From assembly GCA_036873755.1 (NCBI GenBank), contig JAVTVY010025247.1:1-64000 (forward strand): a stretch of DNA of 64,000 bases, written 5' to 3'. The stretch comes from Hanleya hanleyi. Its lineage: Eukaryota; Mollusca; Polyplacophora; Lepidopleurida; Hanleyidae. The stretch's first letter is position 1, and the number at the start of each line of letters is the position of its first letter. Under the pieces are notes generated by a model that saw only the letters and a list, made by a program, of their open reading frames with translations, was not told the DNA's origin and did not search any database. Of the stretch, positions 11,928 to 22,359 are shown in pieces. Made by a program: the position numbers and the translations under genes.

Positions 11928-12176
11928 AGTAGTCTTCCTGACAGACCTTGGCAGAACTGAAGAGAGCTGGGACCTGAAGAGAGAGAAAATGTCATTTTCT
12001 TCTCTGGCCTGAGGCTGGGTTTATGTAGACTGGATGAGTCTCTATTTCATATGTACTATTATTAATAATAAAATGATCTTTAATAAATAGAATGAGAAAA
12101 AAAATTAATAGGCAGAGTTACTTCCTCTTGTTTCCCGTTTAAAATACATTATGAAACAGGGGCTGGATCCAGTCTA

Positions 12177-12985
12177 GGGTTTATGCAGTGAGTATCGATA
12201 AACATATATGTTTTAGCCCAAGCACATGATATAATCTTGTTCATGTTTTGTAAACCAGAATTTGTCCAGTTCTATGATTGTTCTTGGTTTTTTTAACTAT
12301 ATATATTTATATTTTTTGCCAGGAAGGGGGGGGAGGCACCAAATTTCACACTCCACCCATGGAAGACACACACTCCCCCCCCCCCCAATATACCCCAAAT
12401 GATTTTTCCTTAGACAAACATTCTGACAATTTCATTCGATTATCATGAGAGCTAATCTGTAAATAGCTGGAGCCTTCTCAGGCTAATTGCCCCCTGATGA
12501 CTCTAAGGGACTCCATTTAGGTCTGTTTATCATTTTGTCTGTCAGTCCCACATTTAGTTTCCAGGCAATAAAATCTGACATTCTTCCAAAATTTCACCAA
12601 ATTGTTTTCATAGGTGGTACCACCCGAGCACAAAGTTTAAACTTGGTTGCTGGACTACAAAATTAGAACAAGAGCCCATGGGTATCTGCTCTCAGATTGA
12701 ATATTTTTGATCCCATATTCAAATTTTAATTTGGGTTTGCACATAATGGATGGAAAACACAACTGTCCTGCAAATCAGTAGCTTTTCTTGTTGCCATGAA
12801 TTTGAGGTATACGTGCAATTCTGTCACATTTGTATTCCTGTACTGGAATTATTTTAATATGATAATATGATTTAATTTAACTGGCATAATCAGTTCACCT
12901 TAGCAATATTTAACATGGTGTTAAATTGGAATTATTTTAATATGATATTATTTTTGCCGAGGTGAGTTTTCTGAATTGTGTGGAC
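12177..12985. other. non-coding, homopolymer tracts
   Basis: A G-run at 12325 and a C-run at 12375 flank about 40 bp. The rest is AT-rich and holds no exon I can support. Confidence 0.4.
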
Positions 12986-12989
12986 TGAG

Positions 12990-13185
12990 TCATGTAGCTA
13001 ATTTCCATCCTTCTGTCCATCCCACCCATGCTGTGAATGTAATATCTTGATAACAATCCAACTGATCGATTTGAAACTCGGGGACTGAGATTTACACTTT
13101 GATCAGCGAGACAGCAGTTGGTATTGATTTTCACTGAGCATTCAGTGAAATCCAAGATGCCTGCCATCTTGGATTTCTTTTCCAC
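12990..13185 (-). repeat. single diverged unit of the 157-bp pearl-like repeat
   Basis: Read on the minus strand this matches the 25.5-26.8 kb unit in order: CCATCTTGGATT-like blocks flanking 13165, CTCAGTGAAAATCAATACCA, a region around CGAGTTTCAAATCGATC, CACAGCATGGGTGGGATGG and ACAGAAGG. It is one isolated and older copy, lying inside the 7.5-14.2 kb block in inverted orientation relative to the array. Confidence 0.65.
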
Positions 13186-13373
13186 AACCAAACACAACTG
13201 CCACCAACATTTGCCACACAAAATACATTTCATGGTGAGACTATCAGTTAACATATACCCCTTGGTTGGTGGGGGGGGGGGAGGCTTTTAGCTTCTCAAA
13301 TTGGATTATTTTCAGTAGTTAAATCTTTCCTATAGAATCTGTGTGTTTCAGGTATTATACCTTTTTATTGCAG

Positions 13374-13508
13374 ATGCTGCACGTTGGAACAAAGTCGAAT
13401 GGAACAATCAACCAGGTGACTGAGAACAGGAAGACGTTTGAGGATAGAGCTAGCCCAGAATTAATTGACACTCGTGCAAATGCCATCTGCTATATAGCCT
13501 GTGTTTGA
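13374..13508 (+). CDS. candidate 3' exon, 44 codons, with polyA signal
   Basis: The acceptor ACCTTTTTATTGCAG is followed by an open frame starting MLHVGTKSNGTINQVTENRK and ending ANAICYIACV-stop. AATAAA at 13577-13582 lies 69 bp after the stop. The composition is less AT-rich than the flanks. No homologue is recognised. Splice site, stop and polyA signal together make it one of the better host-type or element-borne exons here. Confidence 0.35.
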   Translation: MLHVGTKSNGTINQVTENRKTFEDRASPELIDTRANAICYIACV

Positions 13509-13974
13509 TCGAAGCAGATGGAATGTTTTTTGCCACAGAACATCTTTGTAGTTTAGAAATGAGTGATCAGTCGGTGAATAAAGTGTTGTCGTTATCATAC
13601 TCCTATGACTTAAATTTTATTTCTGTTTCGTAAAAAAAAGTGATGTTTGTGACAGGCTTGATTAATTGGTCATTTGTTGAGAAACCATCAGTTCAAAGTA
13701 ATTTTTCAAGAAAACTTTTAGAGTAAAATATCCCCTCAGGATGAAAAATCCTTGATATTGAATGATGTTTTTCATAGTCATTTGCATGTGGGTTCTTAGC
13801 ATTTTTCCAATACTAATCAAGCAGTTGTCCATGAAGAGGTTCATCGGCTCATTCTGCTGAGCGGGTTTTATTTACTCATGCATTACTCATTCCTGCTTGA
13901 TTCCAGCACTAAATTACAGCATATATTTTGTATATATGAGCTGAATAGCTAGTGATTTTAATGTTGACTCAATC

Positions 13975-14225
13975 TTGGCTGCCAATGTTGGCCCAACGAT
14001 GGCTGCCCAACGTTGGCCCACTGAGCAAAAAGATGTTGGGCCAACGTTGGCTGGCCAACATTGGCCCAATGGTGGCTGGCCAATGTTGGCCCAACGATGG
14101 CTGCCCAACGTTGGCCCACTGAGCAAAAAGATGTTGGGCCAACGTTGGCCACCAACGTTGGCCCAACCAAAATGATGAGCTTGGCCAACGTTGGCCCATC
14201 GTTGGGCCAACGTCCGTGTGTTATC
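13975..14225. repeat. AACGTTGG palindrome array, right end
   Basis: TGTTGGGCCAACGTTGG and its variants recur with a period near 98 bp (ACTGAGCAAAAAGATG at 14020 and 14118). Units are built from short inverted pairs (CCAACGTTGG, CCAATGTTGG). Several frames of 66-154 codons cross this array on both strands and are repeat translation only. Confidence 0.85.
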
Positions 14226-14261
14226 TGGGCATGGTGGCGTCGAAACGTAACTGAAAGTGGG

Positions 14262-15045
14262 GAAACCATCACAGCCCAACAGGCGAGGGTCCAGGGGCCG
14301 CCTAAGCCCCGGAAGCTCCGGGGTCCAAGATCGACGGAGATGCGTTCTGAGAGTTTTCCCTGAAATAAAACTGATCATACTGCATGCAGATTTATAGTTC
14401 TATTTTTTTTTATATAAATGTATCCATTTGACTTTCTAGTTATATTTAAAACATACAAAATTATGACTGTTAGTGCTTTGAAGGGAACTCAATATGCCTA
14501 CCGATACGATTCATTCACACAAAGACAATACAAGAAAATCCTCACAGCCCAACAGGCGAAGGTCCAGTCCCAGATCTCCGGAGATGCGTTCTATGTATTT
14601 TCCCGGAAATAAATTAGAACATAAAGTATGCAGATCTACGGTTCTATTTTCACGTTTGTTTCGCATTTATAAGCACGCATCGATATTGAAAAAATCATAC
14701 TTCATGCCTGATTCCATTTAACTTTCTAGTTATATTTAACACATAAAAAAAAATGATGATATTTACATCATGGAACATTAGAACCAATAGATACCAATTC
14801 ATTTACACAAAGCTAAAATAATCGATCCTGACAGGCGACGGTCCAGGGGCCACCTAGGCCCCGGAAGCTCCTGGGTCTCAGGTTGGCGGAGATGCGTTTG
14901 ACGCATTTTCCCGGAAATAAATCTGAACACAATGTATATAGATTTATGGTTCTATTTTCACATTTGTTTCCCACAAACAGGAATCAATATTGAAGAATAT
15001 GCCTGACTCCATTTGACCTCCTGATTTAACACCTAAAACAGACCT
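14262..15045. repeat. three tandem copies of a ~280-bp repeat
   Basis: ACAGCCCAACAGGCG at 14270 and 14543, and TGACAGGCGACGGTCC at 14829, start three similar units. Shared inner blocks are GAGATGCGTTCT, TTTCCCGGAAATAAA, TATGGTTCTATTTTCAC and CCATTTGACTTTCTAGTTAT. The first and third keep a GC-rich hairpin (GGGGCC.CCTA.GCCCCGGAAG) that the second has lost. They abut the right end of the AACGTTGG array. Confidence 0.8.
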
Positions 15046-15945
15046 AAAACACACTACTACACGTCCTGTCACTCTATCTGTAATTTTTATGTGGGGACGT
15101 GGTCAGTTAGGAGTGCCGAAAAGTAGGGGGCCAAAAGATATTCTCCCCCCCCGCCAACCCCACCCGGCGTCCGACGCCACTGTGATGTAATTGTTGATGT
15201 CACACAATTAAACATTTGACTGCATGTACATTCCCAGTCTCCATCTTTACCCGTTATCTACTAGGTTAAAATACTGAGCTTACCAGTCCTGATACGCAAG
15301 TATTGTGTAATAACAGATGGCTGCTTGATAGATATAAAAAAAACAGGCAAACTGATAAATAAAGCTGCCCAGATGTTTATTGAAGTTTATAGCTGAGTCG
15401 GGGTTTTTAATTCTTCATTGTGATTATTTATACATATTACAGAAAATGTTTGCTTTGTAAAATAATGAATGTAGATATTATGGTCCCTGCTAAAAACCAA
15501 ATTCGAAACTTTTGGTCCCCCCTCTAGCTCATTGGAAAAAATTTGAGTCCACATAATTCGGAGACTGCGTGTATTCAATTTAAAATATCTTGTCGAATTA
15601 CCAAAAGATAATTACAACAGATAAACCACACGACAGGCGTTGTTAACTCTTTTAAGCGTTTACCAATCCCACAGGAACTAACCTCATGCTTTCTTTCTTG
15701 CTGAAGCTCAAATGATTTAGTGAGGTAAGCATACTATATTCATGTATTTTCTTGCTACAGTGTGTGCATCAATTGCGATCGTCCTATGCAAAGCTGTAGC
15801 AACCGTTTCATAAGAATATAGGTCAAGAAAGAACAAGAAATGGTGGTGGGAACATATGGCAGCGTAATCGTATGGAAGTTGTTTCACGCCAGCAGTTGTG
15901 CAGATTACGTGTTGCCCAAGGCTTTCTAGTAGCTAGGGTCAGATC
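15046..15945. other. no recognisable feature
   Basis: A C-run near 15140 and AT-rich DNA; no exon or repeat boundary supported. Confidence 0.4.
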
Positions 15946-15949
15946 TGAC

Positions 15950-16575
15950 ATTCAATATCCAACCGTCGTCCATAAAAGAATTTTCGCGTCAATAATCCAT
16001 ATACCCATTTCATATGACAGATAGTACCAATTCCAATTGTTTATGAAATAAAAAAAAACCACAGTGTTTTTTACAGGAGAGAAGTGGGAAGTGGTCTAAA
16101 AACGTCCCATGTAGTCATAGTACAGTGCAGCAGTTATCTCAAACTCCTCTCAGGATTGTGTGCGCTCTTGATGGAAATCTCCTCTTTGGTAAATGCTCTC
16201 GCGTATGTGTGTTTGGAAGTCGGTAATGTCAGTATAGACGGGCGTGAATGATTTCGCCGAGCTATTCCCCTCCTTTAAATAATTCAAGCACAAATTATTC
16301 AGTTTACACTATCGCTTGAGTCAAGAATATCAGTTTCTGACTGATTTTTCCACGAATGAAGGGTTTGACATAAAACATTGGGTGGGAAGTCCATGTTAGC
16401 AAAGAAAGAGGCATTTGGGACATGACATCCGATATTCACTCGTTGTGCTTGGGACAGATAATATCTTGCTGACATCATTCAAACCTGTTGACCGCTTCTC
16501 TCCTGTAAAAAACACTTTGTGTTTTTTTTTATTTATTTCATAAACAATTGGAATTGGTACTATCTGTCATGGCAT
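15950..16575. repeat. inverted pair of family X fragments
   Basis: At 15950-16085 the X outer block (CCGTCGTCCATAAAAGAAT) leads to ACCAATTCCAATTGTTTATG and ACAGGAGAGAAG. At 16490-16568 the same stretch returns inverted (CTTCTCTCCTGT, CATAAACAATTGGAATTGGT, ACTATCTGTCAT). The arms pair over about 75 bp around a 400-bp spacer, giving a foldback shape. This X subfamily differs from the copy at 21950 in its middle. Confidence 0.7.
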
Positions 16576-17371
16576 TGAAATAATTTGAGACACCTATACC
16601 ATCTGTACATAGAAGAATCCATGTTTGGAACCCTGAAGACCATGCTCAGTTTTGACGAAATTTACAACTAGAAATAGCGGTGCTCCAACCTCCATGTCAG
16701 AAACGCATGAGTAGGAGAGTTAGGTATTTTGAACGTTGCTAGAGGTAATTTTTGAAACTGCGCCTTGAGTTCGAAATTATCTTAAATGTCAGAGGACTTG
16801 GTTGCTTCAAATTACTCTAAGGGGTTTTCCAATACGTAGATAACTAATGTACCCAAAGGATTCCTCTTATTGTCACACACATAGCAATGTAGATACAACG
16901 ATGAGTTTGAGGCTTTGGGTACCTATTTCATTTTTCTCAGGTAGACAACTTAGGTACTCCAAGTTATTTCGGATCGATAACGCATATGGGTATGGGTTTT
17001 ACGCGATGCTTGCTCAAAGCGCTATACAAAAAAAGCGCTATATTCGTCATACAAATCGACAGCTCTTACCCGTTTTGTCACAATTCAGTTTAAAACAAAA
17101 CGTGTTGACTCTGCATGCCGTGTTAACCCGCTTTGTCGTAATTTTAACACAATACAACAGTTGTGACAAAACACGTTGACTCTGCATGCAGTGTTAACGT
17201 GTGAAATATGCGAAATTTGTGATAAAACGCGTTGCAACAACGCATAAAATTCATGTAGCGACATTTAAAAATGGAGAGCGCTGATAGTATTATACATGTA
17301 TATTCTGTTTTCTTGAGAACGCATAATCACAACCTGTTATATACACAGATTGCTGAGGAAAATCAGAGAAG
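16576..17371. other. non-coding; short repeated motif
   Basis: GTTGACTCTGCATGC occurs at 17104 and 17175, 71 bp apart, each followed by a GTGTTAAC block. The 110-codon frame at 16847-17179 crosses this and is not recognised. Confidence 0.45.
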
Positions 17372-17573
17372 AATAATTTGTCACACACATATTCTTGACT
17401 TTCTCGTCCACCGCCAGCTAAACTGGAGCATCAGCTTACATGTACATCTCATACTAGGTTATCGGTCAATAAAATAATTTGTCACACACATATTCTTGAC
17501 CTTCTCATCCGCCACTAGCTAAACTGGAGCATCAGCATACATGTACATCTCATACTAGGTTATCGGTCAGTCA
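17372..17573. repeat. 101-bp direct tandem duplication
   Basis: AATAATTTGTCACACACATA begins at 17372 and again at 17473. The two units run colinearly to CATACTAGGTTATCGGTCA with only a handful of substitutions, so the duplication looks recent. Confidence 0.9.
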
Positions 17574-17824
17574 AACTCGGGGCTTCATACATGGTACGAT
17601 AAATGACTCTCATTAAGTTTAGATAATATCAGGAGCAATTGACAGAACATCGTTCATGTCCAGACTTACATCATTCTTAAGTGGGTGGATAATGATTCCA
17701 TCCAGTCATGTTGATTTGCCCACGGACATGCATATAGAGGTATAATTCTAATCTGCCCTATTCCAATTGAAAGGTAGATAATCGGAATGATAAACTCTCT
17801 TGATTTTAGCTTTTTTTCTCGGAA

Positions 17825-18062
17825 ACAAAAAGCAGCATTAAAAGGGCGGTGGAAAACGATGCTGGAGTACTGACAAGAAGTCATATGACCCATACACAAA
17901 TATTCTGACCGCATATTTCTAAAATATCAAAAGAACCAAAAGTGATCCCTGTGATGATTTGTATCCCAACCACGCTTTTATTGTAGCTGTTCATGTGAAC
18001 ATATGGAATGACATAAGCACACGTCCCCAAGCACCTACTTGAGCGGTATTAGATACAAACAT
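17825..18062 (+). repeat. interspersed repeat family Y
   Basis: It begins near GCAGCATTAAAAGGGCGGTG and runs through GTCATATGACCCATACACAA, CATATTTCTAAAATATCAAA, CACGCTTTTATTGTAGCTGT and GCGGTATTAGATACAAA. It is one of the most complete Y copies in the window. Confidence 0.8.
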
Positions 18063-19120
18063 CTGAAGACTGAAATCCATGCTCTTTTATTCCTATTCAG
18101 TTCAAAGATTCTCAATTTAATAAAGAAACCAAATATTGGAAACAATTTGGGATGTCCTGAACGATTTTTGAATATTTTACGTTGGAATATCGTCAATGAT
18201 TAGGCTGTACCATTCATTACCATAATATTAAAACCAAATTGAATGCGTCAAATGTCAGCATACACGTTGTAACCTACCTGACTTTTATTACTTATTCCTT
18301 ATTCCATATTCCAAAACGAGTTATACAAAAATAATAACCTTCATGAAAATCAATATATTTCAACAACCATTGTCTTTCATAATGCAAATCGAACAAGGTC
18401 CCCCCCCCGCCCAAGAATTGTCCTTCATTATGAATATAATATAAAGTGAATTAATTCCGATTACAGGGAATATCTAGCCGTATATAGGCGTTCATCTTAG
18501 CTTGCTAAGGGCATTTCACGTTTCACTTAACACTACCCTTAGATTTTCGCTGTGATTCGGCATGTATTTCACCCGGCGCCATCTATCTAGAGGGAGATAA
18601 TCCAGTTCGAAAGTTGTTCCCAAAGCATGAGGTCAAATGTCGGCCCCATTTAAACGAGCCAATGAAATTATCTGTATCCAAATATTTCTCAGACATGCAG
18701 ACATGTCAGTTTCACGAGGCGCAAGACTGGGGGAGTCTACGTGAGACCAAAGCGAAGTTGTGCGAATTAGCTATTTTATTTCTCAATCTAGTGGAGCATG
18801 CTTCTTTGTTTATCTTAAGAAAAATCATATTACAAACGGCCTAACATATTTGAAAACAAAATAAAATCGGCGGCAGACCACAAGAAAATGATATGCTTTT
18901 TGTTTTGTGATGGGGGCACTTCGAGGCCCACCATGGGATCATTTCAATCGATCGCTTTCTGGAGGTGTGTCTTCGTTGTATGAATGTGATTGCAACGATG
19001 TCGGATGTAACGGGACCAGTCGGATGTGACCATTTGGGAAACGCCCTATTACACTCAGATAGCACCCGTTACCGCATGGCTACGAGCAGAAGTTTCTACG
19101 TATGATCGTGCCATGCGTTC
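18063..19120. other. non-coding stretch
   Basis: No exon or named repeat supported. Short frames at 18614-18844 (plus) and 18841-19065 (minus) have no recognisable features. Confidence 0.35.
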
Positions 19121-19139
19121 GGATGATGATAGGCGTTAT

Positions 19140-19655
19140 CGAAATCCGCGTACCACCTTAACCTTGAGGTGGATATATTTCATATACAATTATTTATCTC
19201 CCTGGCTCATTGTCGGGTGTTTAAACTGGGGCCGTCATGCCCTGCTTGCCAGCGCTATATAATCTTTAATTAAAAAACCGGCATTTTCAAACATCCTCTC
19301 ATTGCTGATCCGCTAGTTCGAAAACTGAACCGTGGACCACCTTAAGATTGATCTAGATATTTTTTAATACAATTATCTATCTCTCTGACTCCTTGTCGGG
19401 TGTTTGAACTGGGGTCGCTATACTCTGCTTGCCAGCGCTAACGAAAAACGGTCAGTCTTGCTGGTCGACTAGCTCGAACACTTTACTATGAGACAACTGA
19501 CGAATGGACTAGATGTCTTCCTAATACTAGCAGCTATCTCTATGTCTCATTGACGGGTGTTCAAAATGACCTAGATACCTTCTAAAAATAGTAGTGTCGT
19601 GATATGACTGAAATAATGTTGAAAGCGACGTTAAATCATATTCACTCACTCAATC
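19140..19655 (+). repeat. degenerate ~180-bp tandem units ending in a molluscan SINE-type tail
   Basis: The block CCCTGGCTCATTGTCGGGTG (19198) recurs as CTGACTCCTTGTCGGGTG (19381) and GTCTCATTGACGGGTG (19543); ACCACCTTAA and CTGCTTGCCAGCGCTA also recur. The run ends in GATATGACTGAAATAATG, AAGCGACGTTAAATCAT and CACTCACTC. That tail is a signature I associate with gastropod SINEs. Confidence 0.7.
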
Positions 19656-19963
19656 CGAATATAGTATGGATTAAAATGTGAATTGGGGTATCCCGCACTA
19701 TATCTTTTATTCAAGGACGTACATGTCATTAGATCATGTCTGTTTCTTCATTCGAGTATTCAATTATCAGGTAAAACGAAGACAGTAACTGAGAAATATA
19801 TTGGGGTCATTTAATAGGCTAAATACTGAATATGCTCATGTTCAGAAAGATTTGACTGTATACTTTCAAGAAACTCATTAGATCACACTTCCTCGTGTGA
19901 AATTTCTCACTTTTGCAATAGAATACTATACACATAAAGTTCGTCTTTAATATATGTAAAGAA
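19656..19963. other. spacer between inverted SINE tails
   Basis: AT-rich DNA, nothing recognised. Confidence 0.4.
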
Positions 19964-20215
19964 GTGAGTGGATATGATTTAACGTCGCTTTCAACTATAT
20001 TTCAGTCATGTCACGACGTTGGGTCCCATTCCTGGAACCACACGGGTGGGGTCCTATTCCTTTTCACACCCGGGAACCCCACGGTTGCCTCAGTTAGTCG
20101 CCTCTTACGACAAGCTGTCTGAGGAGCTGAGGTCTATTCTTACCATGACCTGCGGTGTGCACGGCCACATCCCAGGTCAATCCCCGGAAGCCCCACGGGG
20201 CTATATGTAAAGAAA
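19964..20215 (-). mobile_element. SINE, minus orientation
   Basis: GAGTGAGTGGATATGATTTA and ACGTCGCTTTCAAC are the inverse of the tail at 19595-19655. Beyond it lie GCCTCAGTTAGTCGCCTCTT and ACGACAAGCTGTCTGAGGAG, a block I recognise as frequent in molluscan repeats, and a GC-rich end with short inverted pairs (CCCCGGAAGCCCCACGGGG). With the preceding entry it forms an inverted pair 0.3 kb apart. The 63-codon frame inside is not a gene. Confidence 0.7.
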
Positions 20216-20834
20216 ACAGGAAGCACCGTGCTTACTGGGAAAACAGTAGCATGTATAACAGATAAACTGAACCATTCACAGCAGGAATGGGGGTAGGGAA
20301 TTATGATGAGGAGGAGCAATATTTTTAGAGGTTACTTTATAACTTTTCCTTTCTGTTAGAAGTGAATGCGGCTGAATTTGGTGGGGTACCACAAGCATAG
20401 TTTCCAATCGCGGAAGGACTTTGCGTTTCTCAAACTTTGAATCTGAAAGGCCCACTTTTTTATCAGTCCTAGTCCTTTATCAACCTGTCCGGTTGTATAA
20501 TCGCATAATAATGAGCATCCCATCCCATACGTTCATGAATTTCAATTTCGTTTGTCCATGTCATCGAAGATGTTCAATTCATGAATTTCACCTGTTTTCG
20601 AAAGTTGCGCAAAAGGTGACAGCGTGATTGGGGCGTCGCATTATCACGTGACGAAGCGAGGGCGCTCTTCAACGAAATGCTAAGACTGTATTGCATATGA
20701 AACGAGGAATCGACTGGGTACACATGTGCATCTACAAAAATGATTGCCTGAGATACAGAACACCACATAAATCACTCCTGATCCTTGTGATGTCGTTGGG
20801 TAGAATACACCCCGTGTTATAACAATCTTATGAA
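20216..20834. other. no recognisable feature
   Basis: Small frames only (20421-20627 plus, 20574-20768 minus), with no domain or splice context. Confidence 0.35.
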
Positions 20835-21090
20835 TGATCTAATAATTACAACACATATAAGGGAAGTGGGAAGAGGTGTCGACATACTGACAGTCACATG
20901 GCTTCACAGTATAGTCTTCTGGTTAACCTATTCTAAAGCACATACCAAGAATCTAACGATTCGTGATATGTGTTGTATCTCAGGTACGCTTTTATTGTAC
21001 CTGTTCATGTGGCAACTTGGATGACATGACCACACGGCCCCTAGCACCGGCATAAGCAGTACTAGATACAAATCTAGAGCTGTGATGGAA
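20835..21090 (+). repeat. family Y, long-head variant, full copy
   Basis: This about 255-bp unit is repeated almost base for base on the minus strand at 60030-60285. Its head (ACACATATAAGGGAAGTGGG, ATAGTCTTCTGGTTAACCTA, CCAAGAATCTAACGATTCGT) differs from other Y copies. Its last 110 bp (GTACCTGTTCATGTGGCAAC, GACCACACGGCCCCTAGCAC) are the shared Y/X domain. Confidence 0.85.
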
Positions 21091-21949
21091 ATGCTCTGAC
21101 AACTCGTATATTGGTAATTGGTGAGCTGTGTCGCTGTGACAATTCCATCGTCAGATTCCATCGTCAGCTGTATCGTCGTCAGATGAAAATGACGGCATTT
21201 AACACAAAAGACTAGTCTGTAAGGCCCGATGTCGACCAAGCATCAAGTAATTGAAAGTAATTGTAATGATGTCAGCATCGTCTTATTGTCGTCAATTCCG
21301 TAATAATGACAATTACACCATCGTTGTGACCTCACACAATTCAGCAAATGTAGATTATTTTTCTAGAATGTACTACAACCACTGCTGTTATTTTGGCTGG
21401 TGAACTTTTCTATTGCGCAATAGAGAAGAGGCGTGTGCGGTTTGAAATATGCAACATCTGGAAAAGCACACCACAAATCCAAGCGCAACTAGGCACTTGC
21501 TGGTAAATCCACATCGGATATCCAGAACGAAAGGAGTCGCTTCTCCACAGCTTCTCATTGGTTGTTGTTCATCCTAGGAAAGTCTGTGGTGGGCTAGGTT
21601 AGTTCGGTTAGGTTTAGGTTAGTCACACAAAGCAAAAGACAATCACAGTACAGACGCTCTCTCAACAGTCAAGATGTGACCGACTCTGTCGTCAAGCCTA
21701 TGGGTCACCTCGAAAGAGTTGAATGAGTATTGACCTGCTCAATTTACCTACATCTGGTCTATCATATCAATCAACTCATACAGACAGGTATGACGGTAAG
21801 TACAATATATTACCACGATTATCAATTTAGCCATGTAACGTGGAACGAAGAGAACCAGACGATGTTCCGACCATAAATACAGAAGCCGATCAACAAAATG
21901 AAAAAAAATCTCAGATTATAATTTCAATATAGCGAAATTTTGTAACAAA
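21091..21949. other. no recognisable feature
   Basis: Short GATG/CATC-rich stretch at 21125-21320 (repeated ATTCCATCGTCAG). No gene supported. Confidence 0.4.
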
Positions 21950-22359
21950 ATTACAAGCGTCTAGTCCGTCATTCATAATTCAGCCGTCGTCCATTAGAGA
22001 ATATCCGCGTCCATAATCCAAAGACCTATTCCATATTCCATATAACAGTATTAGCACCAAATTCAAAAAGACAATCATGGTATACATAAAAATAGGCTTG
22101 TTTCCTGCAAGAGAGAAGCGGTCAACAGTTTTCAATGATGCCGACAAGACATCATGATGTTCCAAAAATATCAAATCCGTATCGCTGATCAGTATTCTTA
22201 ATCCATAATATTCGTTGTGAAGTCGCCATCTAAAGAATGATGTATCTCAGTCACGCTTTGATTGTGACTGTTCATATGAATACCATGAGGATCTTGAAGT
22301 ACATGGGTTCATACGGCCCCTAGCCCCGGGTTAAGCGGAATTAGACACAAGTTACGAAA
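21950..22359 (+). repeat. interspersed repeat family X, reference copy
   Basis: This 410-bp copy is the clearest in the window. Order: TTACAAGCGTCTAGTCCGTC, AATTCAGCCGTCGTCCATTA, AATATCCGCGTCCATAATCC, AGAGAAGCGGTCAACAG, ATCATGATGTTCCAAAA, GCTGATCAGTATTCTTAATC, CTCAGTCACGCTTTGATTGT, GGCCCCTAGCCCCGGGTTAA and ACAAGTTACGAAA. No coding capacity, no poly(A) tail and no clear terminal inverted repeat. Class unknown; its final 110 bp align with family Y. Confidence 0.85.

Larger units (their letters stand above)
9488..12176. mobile_element. nested inverted-repeat pair, possible internal element
   Basis: The block 9488-9556 (TAGACTGGATACAGTCCCTG, TTTCATAATGTA, GGGAAGTAACTCT) is repeated in inverted orientation at 12109-12176 (CCTGTTTCATAATGTA and GGAAGTAACTCTGCC when read in reverse). 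The arms are about 70 bp with one small gap and enclose 2.55 kb. This could be a DNA transposon with 70-bp terminal repeats or two opposed copies of a short repeat. Frames inside at 9632-9940, 9977-10339 (minus) and 10551-10883 (plus) are unrecognised. Confidence 0.45.
7541..14235. mobile_element. putative 6.7-kb DNA element with AACGTTGG-array termini
   Basis: CCCAGATAACAC at 7546-7557 is matched in inverted orientation by GTGTTATCTGGG at 14218-14229. Just inside each lies GACGTTGGGCCAACG or its inverted counterpart, followed by a tandem array of AACGTTGG palindromes (71-bp units on the left, 98-bp units on the right). No second copy of the terminal motif is near either end, which favours one element over two. 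No transposase is recognisable inside, and I could not settle a target-site duplication. The interior holds a second inverted-repeat pair and candidate exons with polyA signals. Alternative: two decayed, unrelated members of one non-autonomous family. Confidence 0.45.

Noticed and set aside
13914..14378. 154-codon minus-strand protein and overlapping plus and minus frames
   Set aside because: All are translations of the AACGTTGG palindrome array, open on both strands because the repeat lacks stops.
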